DNA of 64,000 nucleotides from Lamellibrachia satsuma (GCA_033239005.1 BSQZ01000013.1:12474282-12538281); one strand, 5' to 3'; shown: positions 49,677 to 61,202, counted from the first letter of the stretch. Notes: generated by a model not told the origin, from the sequence alone. A program made the numbers and translations.

Positions 49677-50000
49677 TACTGTGTATGTTGTGATTGCTTG
49701 GAAAACATCCTGTATAGTATCGCTCTTTGAAATGCGGATGCTGTTGAAGAATGGTTGGGTGGAGCATAAATACGACAAACCACGACCACGTTTCATCGAA
49801 ATCTGAAACGCCATCTGATGAATACGGATTATTGTATGTCTTCTGCTGTTCACCAGGTGTCACCACTATTTAATGCCAAACCCCCATTTTGACTAACTTC
49901 TACTACAGTGTCTGTTGTTATTGCTTGGAAAACACCCTGTATAAAATCTTTTTTTAAATACTTTTGAAGAATAGTTGGGTGGAGCATAAATACTACAAAC
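49677..50000 (+). repeat. Local duplication R, remaining copies including an empty MITE site
   Basis: The segment 'tgattgcttggaaaacatcc' to 'gttgggtggagcataaatac' (49688-49770) recurs at 49915-49993. Between them lies a second copy of the left flank (49790-49912), where 'cttctactacagtgtctgtt' reads through without a MITE. The host duplication therefore preserves an uninterrupted version of the insertion site. Confidence 0.7.
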
Positions 50001-50487
50001 AAAGAAGTATTCCGTGATGTTGGAAAAAGACCAACCTTGCTTGGAGTCGTTGCGCAAAGGAGGCAACAATGGAGTAGCATAGGAAATATGTGATAATAAA
50101 ATACTACTAAGAAAAAGAAGGATTATTATGTTAGATGGATTGATGAAAAAAATCCTATGCACAACTGGAATGGTTTCGGTTTCGTCATTAATACGAACAC
50201 GTCTCCATAGTTTCCACGAACATCAGACTGATTACGGATGGCCGTCGACACAGATACTTAGTTCAAACAGTCGACGTCAGATCACCGGACTATATATAAA
50301 TGGACGATATAATGTTATAACACTTACCAATTAATTCCGAGAAAGGTGGCTTGATGATGAATATCTTAGCTATTGGCTTCGTTGTGGCAATCTCGAAAAT
50401 GTATACCGTTCTCGAGTATATTGTGTATTGACCAACCTTGTAATATGTGTTTCACTGTGGCGTTGTTGTTCAATTCAATTCAATGTC
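50001..50487. other. Unannotated sequence
   Basis: No exon, RNA gene or repeat recognised. Confidence 0.4.
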
Positions 50488-50713
<226 letters not shown>

Positions 50714-50731
50714 ATGGGGGAGGGGAGGGGA

Positions 50732-50875
50732 GGTAGCGTAGCGGTTAGAATGCCGGGCTCTCAATCGAGAGAACCAGCGAATGAATCTTCCTGCTGACGT
50801 TTCGAAGCTTTGGCAATTTCGTTCATCCCACGTTGCTACAGTTCAGCTGTATAAATCAGTACTTGGCTACATACA
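50732..50875 (+). mobile_element. tRNA-derived SINE-B, copy 3
   Basis: The head GTAGCGTAGCGGTTAGAATG is an A-box-like sequence. The degenerate B box is 'agcgaatgaatct'. The body has 'gctgacgtttcgaagctttg', 'gcaatttcgttcatccc' and the 3' end 'ataaatcagtact'. It is the best-preserved plus-strand copy of the family at 30.9 kb. Confidence 0.75.
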
Positions 50876-51700
50876 GAGATGGATATCTGAACGAATACTA
50901 TTCGGGCAGTAATTGCAGCGTGGCTGAATGCTTAACATAGAAGTAGAGATGACGTTTGAGTGAACCGCTCTGTCAGGGGTTAAGTGAAAAGCACTTTGGA
51001 CAGTCCCGATAGTTGGCGCGCCATCTAGTGATCGTATATGTAACACATTTGAACACAAACAATAATTTGATCAAATATGAGTTCACGAACCCGTGATAGT
51101 GAAATGTATCTTAGTTTATTACGTTGACCAACGAAAGCCATCTCGATGTTTACGAAGCACATAAAAGCTGTCTGCAGGTTCTTGTAATCCTATATACACC
51201 TAATTGATCTAAGCTTCGTTGGATGTTTCACCCTGGAGACCCGCGTTGCTGCTAACAACGAGACACAGCGCCCTAGGCGGACTCACCGTACACTATCCTA
51301 GAGGTGATGGCATTCACCAGGAGCCGCACCCGTTTCTCATCAACCAGTTCTCGCATTAGGCACTGACTGTGTGAAATGTAGACGTAGCGATTAATTTCAC
51401 ATACAGCGTCTTTGAGTACTCTGGGCCTAGGTAGCTAAGAAAATGTGTTTATCAAACTCAATATATTTACTTCCACACATATATCAGTTTAATATAATGT
51501 ATTCCACGAATAAAACAATTATTTATTAATATTTTTGCTAAAATAAACAACTTGAAACGTTTAGTGTCTTATAAGACTTTTAAAATTTTCAGTTGACGTG
51601 TTGTAATCCTTCCCACGTCGTACTCTAACATATTATAACTAATGTCGACGTAAAATCATCTCCTAAGATTATCACTTTATTGGAGCTATTTGCAAATATT
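50876..51700. other. Unannotated sequence
   Basis: No exon, RNA gene or repeat recognised. Confidence 0.4.
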
Positions 51701-51943
51701 TTAGATGTAACATTTAAGAGCTTCTTACTTTTATTATTTTACTTTTACAATAAAATAATTGTATGACACTTTCTTGTTAAAATAATATCAGAAATCGGCT
51801 ACATAATGTAAATCATTATAGCTTAGATGTAACATTTAAGAGCTTCTTACTTTCATTATTTTACTTTTACAATAAAATAATTGTATGACACTTTCTTGTT
51901 AAAATAATATCAGAAATTGGCTACATAATGTAAATCATTATAT
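51701..51943. repeat. 122-bp tandem duplication, 2 copies
   Basis: The unit begins 'tagatgtaacatttaagagc' and ends 'tgtaaatcattata'. The copies differ at about two positions (tttt/ttttc near the start, tcgg/ttgg near the end), indicating a recent event. AT-rich, no coding. Confidence 0.95.
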
Positions 51944-52079
51944 TTGCATTGCAAAAAAACTTGCTTGTGAGGTGAAGCGTAATATTTATATAGAACTCTG
52001 TGGTCATAACTGCTCATGCATTTCAACATGTACACATTCATGACATGACAATACTACAGTCGAGATAACAACTCCACAT

Positions 52080-52480
52080 CCACCTGGATATCATGATATT
52101 CTAAGGATGAATAATCGCAAATACAAGAAAAAATATCCACCTGGATATCATCATATGCTAACGATGAATAATCGCAAATACAAGAAAAAATATCCACCTG
52201 GATATCATGATATTCTAAGGATGAATAATCGCAAATACAAGAAAAAATATCCACCTGGATATCATCATATGCTAACGATGAATAATCGCAAATACAAGAA
52301 AAAATATCCACCTGGATATCATCATATGCTAACGATGAATAATCGCAAATACAAGAAAAAATATCCACCTGGATATCATCATATGCTAACGATGAATAAT
52401 CGCAAATACAAGAAAAAATATCCACCTGGATATCATCATATGCTAACGATGAATAATCGCAAATACAAGAAAAAATATCC
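52080..52480. repeat. 57-bp minisatellite, 7 nearly identical copies
   Basis: The unit begins 'ccacctggatatcat' and contains 'gatgaataatcgcaaataca'. Only two unit types exist, differing at three positions (catGatattCtaaGg and catCatatGctaaCg), in the order 1-2-1-2-2-2-2. The unit is a multiple of three, so the frame MNNRKYKKKYPPGYHHMLT repeats on the plus strand and DIFSCICDYSSLAYDDIQV on the minus strand. No evidence supports a gene. Confidence 0.96.
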
Positions 52481-53441
52481 GGTGGAAAGGGGATACCCTC
52501 TTGGCTGCCCGTCTGTGTTCCCGATAGACAGAAATGGATAATTACTCATATGGACTCAGCAGAACAGAAAACTAGACATATTTCCATATATTTTAGTACC
52601 TAAAAGTGCGATAAGGAGGGCGGTCAACAAAAGTCATGGTTTGCACCTTCTGAGACTCATGTGATGGACGTGTGGTCAAATGTTTCATGGAATATCTAGC
52701 TGCAGTTCCCGCTTGTGACCGATGGACAAACCCTCAGTTCCCGGTGTCTCTGATCAATGTGATGGTTGTCCACATGGTGGACATATCGATTGGTTAGCTT
52801 TTGCGCATTAATTCGGTGCTGACAATAAATGTTCAGCTGGTGGCCCGGTTTTTGGGACAAATGTTTTGTAACTCGACTCGAATCTTCACTTCACTATCTA
52901 GAATCACGACCTGTGGTGCCAAAATCACGCCCTCGAAAGACTAGAGCTAATTCAAGTTTCTACCTCGGCGAATGGAAATCTATAAGCCGATTTCCTGCTC
53001 TTTATCTGCCAATTGACGTGTTCTTCTACAAGACTACAACCAAGAGGACGTCTGTAGATTGACCATATCAATAGGCTCTTGTGTAGTCAAACGAGCAGAA
53101 ACGAATATCTGCCTTCAAACGAAACCAACCGACTCAGGTGATTGTCTCAAAATGCAAATTTACTCGACTCGATTATAATTCATCGGTCAAGTCACACGAC
53201 TCCAGTCCCTTCTGTCTTCTTCTTCCATTGAAGCTCAGAACTCTATGTTAGCCACATATCAATGTGGCTAGAGTATTTTCGAGCCGTGATCACTATTGCG
53301 TGGGAGCGGGTGATGTAATGCTGGTTCGGGTCCGTGTTGGTCAGAATATGTCGCGTCTGCGTAGTTAGGCAATAAATTAGTGCATGGACTATATGATATA
53401 TAATAATAAGGACTGTATAATTGTTCTATGTTGGCATGGTG
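52481..53441. other. Unannotated sequence
   Basis: No exon, RNA gene or other repeat recognised. A single related word of the next minisatellite ('gtcacacgactccagtccct') occurs at 53190-53210. Confidence 0.4.
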
Positions 53442-53640
53442 TCAAATCACTCGATTCCCGTCCGTTCTGTCGAGTGACGCGACTCCAGTGCCTTCTGTCG
53501 AGTCACTCGACTCCAGTTCCTACTGTCAATTCAATCGATTCCAGTCCCTTCTGTCACGTCACTTGACTTCAGTCCATTATGTCGAGTCACTCGACTCCAG
53601 TCCATTATGTCGAGACACTTGACTCCAGTCCCTTCTGTCA
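53442..53640. repeat. 28-bp minisatellite, about 7 copies, self-complementary core
   Basis: The unit is 'gtcgagtcactcgactccag' followed by 'tccattat'. The core GTCGAGTCACTCGAC is nearly its own reverse complement, so each unit can form a small hairpin. Confidence 0.92.
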
Positions 53641-54420
53641 AACGATTGAAGACCAACTTATGTAACTCGATGACAACTCTGCTCATGTATTTAACTCGAA
53701 CGCATCTTTGTTCAGATTACTGCACGCGTATTATATATGTAATTGCCCCATTTAGAGCGTGTTTGAATGAGGCAGCATTCTTATTTGAATGTTGCAGCAT
53801 TGTAAGCGAAACCTGTCACGTTACCATAGAAATCGGACGCAGTCATGGTGTGGTTCCCTTGAAATATTGGAGGCGCCATCTATAACCTGTAATGTGCACT
53901 TCGATAATGGGAACAAACGCCCATTTCGATTCGTCCGTATGAACCGTACGCGATAGTTCTGAAGTACGCTATATGTTGGTTATTCATTACTTATTGTGTT
54001 TTATAATAATTACATTTTGCCTATCGACACATGGTGGTCAATAGACATATCTGTTTTATTGAATTCCTACTTGTAAAGGGCACTTTCGATAATAAGAAAT
54101 GTTACCAAGAACACATACACATTACGACACGGGCACTATGATATCAAATGGCAGAATGGGGGGACATCATGAAAATTGGGTGTGCAAGTGTGTTAGAGGC
54201 ACTGCTTCGAGGTTTTAAGACTGCACTGGTGTTCATATATGTCTGAACGGCTCTAAGAAACTCTAATCGGAACGACAAGAAACCTGCAGACGACGGAAAT
54301 GAAATGACACCCCATTCCCAAGAAGCCCTTGCAAAGCGGTAACAATCGCCCATTGAAAAATCAGATGCGACATATCTGCGGACTAAGCCCGTAGCTTTCA
54401 ATGCCGTGGCCGCCTCCGTG
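53641..54420. other. Unannotated sequence
   Basis: No exon or repeat recognised. Composition shifts to higher CpG toward 54400. Confidence 0.4.
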
Positions 54421-54521
54421 GTTGGACGCCATCAGTATCATTGATCGTTGACGCGCTCGGGTCTCTTCAGCGGGAACTGTAGTGCCAGTGCCACAATTGG
54501 CGACGCTGTGAACGAGCAGGC
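54421..54521 (+). promoter_or_regulatory. CpG-rich 5' region of second exon candidate
   Basis: CG dinucleotides become frequent ('gttgacgcgctcgggtctct', 'ggcgacgctgtgaacgagca') immediately upstream of the ATG at 54522. This fits a 5' UTR or CpG-type promoter. No TATA box seen. Confidence 0.4.
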
Positions 54522-54709
54522 ATGGAAGCTATGCGTTACCGACTGCGGTCCAAGTCGATGTCGCATCAGACACGACAGGCGACAGTGCGAGTGGCGGCAG
54601 CCGCGGCCGCCAAGACGGCGACAGCGGCGACTAGACAGAACGGCATGAAGTTTGTCGGCGTGCCGGAGCCACAGCGGCCCCTCGGCTCATACCGACGGCG
54701 GACTTACAG
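54522..54709 (+). CDS. Second candidate 5' coding exon, unrecognised gene
   Basis: An ATG in a good Kozak context (aggcATGg) opens 62 codons plus two bases, ending at 'acttACAG|GTTAGT', a consensus donor. The peptide starts MEAMRYRLRSKSMSHQTRQ, then has an Ala/Thr-rich basic segment (RVAAAAAAKTATAATRQNG) and ends KFVGVPEPQRPLGSYRRRTY. It is basic, low-complexity and probably disordered. The codons are GC- and CpG-rich, unlike the flanks. Beyond the donor the frame stays open only because it enters a 30-bp minisatellite. The exon ends in phase 2, like the candidate at 7583-7884, so both could splice to the same downstream exon. I do not recognise the protein. No in-window acceptor exon is supported. 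Confidence 0.5.
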
Positions 54710-54715
54710 GTTAGT

Positions 54716-55645
54716 GGCGCCTTGTGTTTTTGTTGACGGCGTCTTTGTTGGTGTAGTCTTCGTTGAAGGCGTCTTTGTTGACGGCTTCTTTGTTGAAGGT
54801 GTCTTGGTTGACGCCGTCTTTGTTGAAGGTGTCTTTGTTGACGCCGCTTTTGTTGAAGGTGTCTTTGTTGACGCCGCCTTTGTTGAAGGTGTCTTTGGTG
54901 AAGGCGTCGTTGTTGAAGGTGTTGTTGGTGACGCCGTCTTTGTTGAAGGTGTCTTTGTTGACGTCGACTTCGTTGAATGTGTCTTTGTTGACGTCGACTT
55001 CGTTGAAGGTGTCTTTGGTGACGTCGACTTCGTTGAAGGTGTCTTTGTTGACGTCGACTTCGTTGAAGGTGTCTTTGTTGACGTCGACTTCGTTGAATGT
55101 GTCTTTGTTGACGTCGACTTCGTTGAAGGTGTCTTTGGTGACGTCGACTTCGTTGAAGGTGTCTTTGTTGACGTCGACTTCGTTGAAGGTGTCTTTGTTG
55201 ACGTCGACTTCGTTGAAGGTGTCTTTGTTGACGTCGACTTCGTTGAAGGTGTCTTTGTTGACGTCGACTTCGTTGAAGGTGTCTTTGTTGACGTCGACTT
55301 CGATGAAGGTGTCTTTGTTGACGTCGACTTCGTTGAAGGTGTCTTTGTTGACGTCGACTTCGTTGAAGGTGTCTTTGTTGACGTCGACTTCGTTGAAGGT
55401 GTCTTTGTTGACGTCGACTTCGTTGAAGGTGTCTTTGTTGACGTCGACTTCGTTGAAGGTGTTTTTGTTGACGTCGACTTCGATGAAAGTGTCTTTGGTG
55501 ACATCGACTTCGTTGAAGGTGTCTTTGTTGACGCCGTCTTTGTTGGAGGTGTCTTTTGTGACGGCGTCTTTGTTGAAGGCGTGGTTGTTGAAGCGTTTTC
55601 ATAGAAGACGGCTTTGTTGACGGCGTCTTCGTTGAAAGCATCTTT
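54716..55645. repeat. 30-bp minisatellite, about 31 copies
   Basis: The unit is 'gttgacgtcgacttcgttga' followed by 'aggtgtcttt'. The outer units are diverged (gacgccgtc, gacggcgtc), while the central block at 54955-55440 is nearly uniform. A repeated block of about four units includes the variant 'gttgaatgtgtc' twice, 120 bp apart. Frames of 265-360 codons are open on both strands as a result of the unit length. It starts six bases after the splice donor of the exon candidate. Confidence 0.96.
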
Positions 55646-56024
55646 GTGACTTGGCTTACTTTACTTAAGCCTGAGGGTTCCACGCGAGCGCCTGTCTTGT
55701 GTTAGCTTCCTGAGAGTAAGGCTTAATCAGCTTATCCAGTGCTTGGACGAGTTCCTGCCTATTGGTTGGTCTGCGTTGCCTTCGACCCATGCGTCTCTGC
55801 AGCTCATCACAGATGCCATGACTTTGCAAAAATCAGGTATGAAGGTCTGGTCAGAACGGCACCGTGCCGGCATGAGTGGCGATCCGTGATAGCTGACCTC
55901 CCGAGAGGAGATGACGCCACATGATGATGATCTCGGCGTGAAACTGCGAAATATGTTTAAGAGGTTGAAACGGTCTATGTCATATAGGACGAACATTAGG
56001 AAAACTGGACACTCCTAGCATGAC
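55646..56024. other. Unannotated sequence
   Basis: Nothing recognised between the two minisatellites. Confidence 0.4.
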
Positions 56025-56440
56025 CAAAACCCCACAACAAGTGCAGCGCAAACCCTTACAATTAATGCAGTACAAACCCCAACAACCAATGGAATAAAAA
56101 ACCCACAACCAATGCAGTACAAATCCACACAACCAACGCAGCGCAAACCCCCACAACCAGTGCAGTACAAACCCCCACAACCAATGCAGTACAAACCCCT
56201 ACAATCAAGGCAGTATAAACCCCCACAACCAATGCAGTACAAATCCCCTCAGACAATGGAGTACAAACCCCCACAACCAGTGCAGTGCAAACCCCCACAA
56301 CCAGTGCAATACAAACCCCCACAACCAATGCAGTAATAACCCGCACAATCAGTGCAGTACAAACCCCACAACCAGTCCAGTACAGACCCCACAACAACAT
56401 TCAACACAAACCCCCACAACCAATACTGCACAAACCCCCC
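56025..56440. repeat. 24-bp minisatellite, about 17 copies
   Basis: The unit is 'ccacaaccaatgcagtacaa' followed by 'accc'. Units vary at the 'aatg/agtg' and 'tac/cgc' positions, and several have lost one base. Minus-strand frames (GLYCIGCG or CTALVVGV repeats) are artefacts. Confidence 0.95.
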
Positions 56441-57304
56441 GGAATAGTCTTAGCGCAGACTTACATAGGTTTAAAACCACAAGTTCATGATCAGCCGTAA
56501 TCATCGCGCATATGATCCGTGTCATTGCTGAATGGATTTATGTGAGTGATTTATGTGATTTATGTGATTTAGGTGAGTGATCGCTAAAAAGCGATTTCTA
56601 CGAAACGTGAGCAGCATATAAACGTTACGATCGCATTTATTTTCAACCGACATTTTTACGGAGTAAATATTGTTTGCGCGCAATCGATCAAAACTGCATA
56701 TAAAGGCGGCCAGTTGGAGGTCGTTTCAAAGCACATAAGCACAGATTACATCCTCTAACAACATCACTGACAGCGCCGGGCTTTTACGTCAACGATACGG
56801 ACTTGGTCCAAAACCGATGTCGAGGGCCGGTAGTCCGGTAGCCACTGCCCGGTAGCCGCATTTAGGTAGCCATAGCCCAGTAGCCACTGCCTGTTAGCTA
56901 TAGTCCGGTAGCCACTGCCCGGTAGCCGCATCCATATAGCCGTTGCCAGGTAACGAGTGTCATGGCATTGGTGTTTGCCGGCTCGTCGGTGTTCAGCACA
57001 GTCTATGTTTGCATCAATGGCAACATCAGTGAACCGAGAAATGTCGTATAAACAGTTGGGTGGTTTTGGTTGTAGAAAAAGTTAATGGAATGGATACTTA
57101 ATATCTGGAGCGAAAGTATCAGCAGCGCCGGCGATATCCGTTGTGAGATGTGTTATTCCGCGTCGACGCGTTGTACATTGGCCGCGCACATCGACAAATG
57201 ACGAAGCAGATGTTGTGATTTCCGCTACGGTATTGCCGTGAGAAGCGGTAGAGAGGAAGTGGAGCACTTCGCCGGCGAAATACTGCTTTGGAAGAGCGTC
57301 TACG
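56441..57304. other. Mostly unannotated; short 'ggtagccactgcc' repeat
   Basis: A diverged short-unit repeat (ccggtagccactgcc and ggtagccgcat words) lies at 56826-56962. No exon or RNA gene recognised. Confidence 0.55.
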
Positions 57305-57919
57305 ATACTTAACAAGATTTAACAAGATTGCCATCCCAAACAACAAGTTCCAGATGGCAAGTGGACAAGGAAGCCATTGGCTTATCGAGAGTCCAACAAT
57401 TTTCTCATCTATGTGTAGCCCGCCCTTATCAAATATCTGTCAATTCTATTTTTAAACATATTCACACTACATTAACACAATCATTTGGCAGTTTGTTCCA
57501 TTCATTTATCACCCTCTGGGCTCTAGTGTTGTCAAACCACATTGTAATTAGCGACTTTCGTAACTAAGGTCTCTCAATTCTGGAATAATTTTAGTTGCTC
57601 TTCGTTGTATTTTTTCTAGCTTGTCTATGTCCTTTTTACGATACGGCCTCCATGCTTGAATACAATAATCCAAATATGGTCTAACTATTGCTTTGTACAT
57701 GGGTACAATTAGCTGTTTGTCCTTATACATGATAGTTCTCCTAATTAGCCTTAGAATTTGATTTCCTTTTGAAGCAGCAATCCCACATTGCTCTGAAACT
57801 TTCATGTCATGTTACTCCTAAGTCCTTTTCTTATGTAGTTCTACCTAGTACAGCATCCCCCATTTTATATTCTTCATCCATGTTTCCATGTCCTTTCTGG
57901 TACGCCTATAAACCCTCCA

Positions 57920-58900
57920 CATAGTTTGCTTAAACAGTATTTTTCTAATAGCTTCTTTTGACAAGTGTTTCTTTCTAGACCGTTTTCCTTGTTTTTTCAA
58001 CGGAAAAATTTATCGATGATACACGATTTCATATTTTAGAATATTCCAACATTCAATTGCGGCCTTCTTCATCAGCATGTTATTCCAATCTAGCTTTCCT
58101 AAGTATTTTCTCATATCTTTATATTTACCTTTGTGGACGTTTCTCCTATACGATTTTTTATTTTTACTTTCTGATTTTACATTGATGTCAAAATGTATTT
58201 GATTGTGGTCACTGTTACCCAATGGTTCATTACATTGTCCACTAATTATTTTTGTGATGATAAAACTATATCTAATACATTTTCTCCCCTGGTTGGTTCT
58301 AGCACGTGCTGAGTAAGGAAGCTCTCCTGGATTAAAAATAGAAATTTCCGGTCCTCACCCCCTGTACTCTCTAGAGATTTCCATTGTATGTGTCCATGGT
58401 TAAACTCTCCCATTATGATACATTCCCATTTACTAACTTCCTTTATAGCATTTTGTATTTTTGTGTTATCCTATTCGTTTATGTTTGGACTTCAGTAAAC
58501 TAATCCAATAGTTAATTTTGAATTTCCTTAAACTATTTTGCACCAAACACCTTCATAGCAATCTGCTTCCCTTTCTAATTTTATTTCATAAGCCTGAATA
58601 GATTCTTTAACATATAAAATAACTCCCCATCCCCTTCTTCCAATTCGATCTCTCCTAAACATTACGTATCCTGTCAATCCCAATTTAGCATCTGTTATGT
58701 CTGTGTTGGCTCATGATTCGGTAATGCCAATTATGTGAGGGTCAGTATCTTCTACCATAATGTTTATTTCGTTTTTCTTATTTACTATACTCCTAACATT
58801 TAAACACACGCATCTATAACATGCTTCAGACATGTTTTTCTGACATTTTGTTATTGGTTTATCTTTACTAGTGGCCTTTTGTCCTGCTTGATGCATCTCT
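57920..58900 (-). pseudogene. CR1-like ORF2 endonuclease domain, broken
   Basis: Minus-strand motifs are YRCVCLNVRSIVNKKNEINI, DPHIIGITES (TGG to TGA right after), GYVMFRRDRIGRRGWGVILY, IIMGEFNHGHIQW and TRGENVLDIVLSS. In a shifted frame GNSDHNQIHFDI follows. The G-D-F-N catalytic block of APE-type endonucleases reads GEFN here, replacing the Asp, while the S-D-H block is kept. There are several stops and at least one frameshift. Confidence 0.85.
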
Positions 58901-58929
58901 AAGTAACCCCCCCGCGCTTCTAGTTTAAA

Positions 58930-59520
58930 TAGTGTTGACTACCAAAAATATTCGTTATGCTAACCATACCACTGTCTACTGCTGCTGTGAGTCCATCCGC
59001 AAATACTGCTGCCCCCTTTCCACTTAGATGAAGCCCGTCCTTCATGTACATATCCACCTTTCCAACAAAACCTCCCCACAAATCCACAAAACCAACTTCC
59101 TATTCCTGCATAGCTTCTCGACTAGCATGTTAATTGCCATCCCCCGGCAATTTCGATATCTATGACCACTCCTTCCTATTACTGGTAGAATCTCTGACAG
59201 TATTACCTGCGTCTGCTTTTGTGTTCTGACCAAATACCTATATTTCCTAACTATGGCAGTTGTATCCTCGCTCTACGTTATTTGTCCCTACGTGTACTAA
59301 AACAGATCCACCCTTGCCCGAACCCACGATGTTTTCTACCCTCTCAGTTATCGCCTCTATTTTGGCCCCATGCATGCAAACCACCACGTCATCTCCCTTT
59401 TTTAAGACTCTGTCGGTCTTCCTAACTATTGAGTCCCCCACTAACACCCTCGCTCTCTTTCTCATCCCCTCTATCACTGCCTCGGAATAGCTCTTCCGAT
59501 GGATCCCGTCCATCACATTC
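58930..59520 (-). pseudogene. CR1-like ORF1 SGNH/GDSL esterase domain
   Basis: On the minus strand, from 59450 downwards: RARVLVGDSIVRKTDRVL (GDS, nucleophile Ser block), VLVHVGTNN (G-x-N block), RNCRGMAINMLVEKLC and MKDGLHLSGKGAAVFADGL (D-x-x-H block). These are the blocks of SGNH hydrolases, which occur in ORF1 of many CR1 elements. The domain is almost intact in residues but split by frame breaks between 59233 and 59247. Upstream (59530-59830) the frame is rich in K, E, T and G with 'KETGGK'-like repeats, a charged linker. Confidence 0.85.
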
Positions 59521-60240
59521 TGTCCTGCAGCCTTGTCACTTGGTGGCAGAGTGTTATCAGGCTCTCTCTCTCACCTGTCACCTTTCCCTCCCGTCTCCTG
59601 GCTAACTTGCGCTCCCGTCGCCTTCCCTCCTGACACCTTCCCTCCCGTCTCCTTCACTCACATCGCCCTAATTATCGTCTCCTTCCCCCCTGAATCCTTC
59701 GCTACTGTCTCCCCCACTCCCCTTTCCTTCGATCCATTTGTCTTCCCTCCCATTTCTTTTCTTCTCGTCTCCTTCCGTCCTGTCTCCCTACGACCTGTCA
59801 CCTTACCTCCTCTCAACCTCCTCTCAGGCTGAGGTGAGCTCTCCCTAGCATCTCTTTCGTCAGCTTCCCCACTTTATCCACTGCCCCCCCCCACAAGAAC
59901 CACTGGCACAACGGATGCCATTAGACGCAATATTGAAATCCTCTCGCTCATTCAAATACTTTCTTTGCAGAAAGCGCCTTTCTAAAATGTTATCGACGTT
60001 TGTGAATATTGTCGAGTCATTACGGTATGGTTGAGTGGTATATTTTGTACATGGCGACAATCCCGTTACTTCATCTGAAGTGGTTATGCACTGTTGACTC
60101 CATTCTCCACCCCCTTCTAGCCTACATATGCTACTTTTTATTCTTCCCCGATATCTTAACCACCTTGCCATCAATCTTTCTCCATTTCCCTCCATTAGGT
60201 AATAATCCACCCGCCTCTTTCTTTCAACCACCAACCCTCT

Positions 60241-60248
60241 CGCACTTT

Positions 60249-60284
<36 letters not shown>

Positions 60285-60600
60285 ATCACGCTCTATCCCA
60301 CTCTCTCTCTCTCTCTCTCTTTATCACGCTCTATCCCACTCTCTCTCTCTCTCTCTTTCTCACGTTCTCTCCCACTCTCCCACGCTCCTACTCTCCCATT
60401 CTCCCGCTTCCCCTGTCCCCACTATCCCACTCTTCCACTCTCCAACGTTCCCTCTCCCCACTCGCCTACTCTCCCACTCTCCCACTTTCCCTCTCCCCAC
60501 CCTCCCATTCTCCCACTCCCCCACTCCCCACTCTCACACTCCCCACTCTCACACCCCCCCCTCACACTCTCCACCTCTCACACTCTCCCTCTCCCTCTAA
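60241..60600. repeat. Pyrimidine tract (CT)n and (CCCACT)n
   Basis: Three CT blocks separated by 'ttatcacgctctatcccac' or similar (60255-60360) are followed by CCCACTCT-like words up to 60600. The whole strand is almost free of purines except A, so it may form triplex DNA. Confidence 0.92.
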
Positions 60601-61202
60601 GACATTATATCCACTTTACTTGCCCTTATCAAAGCAATCTCACATAGTTACGTCTTCCCATCTTGCAAACATGTAACATTCTGGTTTCTATTATGTTAAT
60701 ATGATTAAGATAAATATGCAAGTCACTAAAATACTGAAATATTTAACAGCTTCTGTTGACGCCTTAAATACAGGTTTGTTCTACTAGAATGCTCACTACA
60801 TGGAACGAACATCTCCAGTCAGTCGCGCTATGTAGCTTGTCATTTCGTGTACTCTGTGAACTGGCAAATAGTGACCAGTCTAAAGAAATCACGATCTGCC
60901 GTCTGTGGTCTGCCATTAGACACTCTAGGTGTCTAGGCCGACGTCACTTGGGTCTCGCATCCGGTGCATCAAAAAGGTTTCAACTTTAAGCCTCGCTGTA
61001 ATTATTAATTATTTACGCATAAGACAAAACTGTCGCTATTAATATATCGTGAGAAAATTATGATATTTGACGAGGATAATCGTGAAATATTTTGACATGG
61101 TGTAAAAAAAACAAAACCATTGATAGAGGGACCGTCTCAAAAACACTTGCACTTTATTCGCATGGCATGAACCCGGAAATAAAATATTGATCGGTCCTGT
61201 AT
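60601..61202. other. Unannotated sequence
   Basis: No exon, RNA gene or repeat recognised. Confidence 0.4.

Larger units (their letters stand above)
57305..60240 (-). mobile_element. CR1-like LINE, most complete copy (ORF1 + endonuclease + RT C-terminus)
   Basis: In minus-strand order, ORF1 occupies about 60240-58930 and the endonuclease about 58900-57920. The RT is almost wholly deleted: the text jumps near 57890 from the post-endonuclease linker to EEYKMGDAVLGRT. The RT C-terminus follows at 57805-57550 (QCGIAASKGNQILRLIRR, YKAIVRPYLDYCIQAW, KLEKIQRRATKII), and then the 3' UTR. The 3' end at 57305-57330 is the tandem tail TCTTGTTAAA x2 (plus strand 'ttaacaagatttaacaagat'). It shares its 3' end closely with the 28.5-kb copy. 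Stops and frameshifts make it inactive. Confidence 0.88.

Noticed and set aside
52107..52541. Repetitive protein of 19-residue units
   Set aside because: The minisatellite unit length is a multiple of three and both strands stay open. No start context, splice sites or family resemblance.
54522..55604. A 360-codon ORF and its 350-codon reverse partner
   Set aside because: Only the first 62 codons look like coding sequence. The rest is the 30-bp minisatellite, open in several frames on both strands. A consensus splice donor separates the two parts.
59533..59832. Plus-strand Pro/Phe-rich ORF (FPPVSF repeats)
   Set aside because: It is the antisense of the Lys/Glu/Gly-rich linker of the minus-strand CR1 ORF1.
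60009..60647. Plus-strand 212-codon Ser/Leu/Pro-rich ORF
   Set aside because: Its C-terminal two thirds is the CT-rich simple repeat; the start overlaps the 5' end of a minus-strand LINE.
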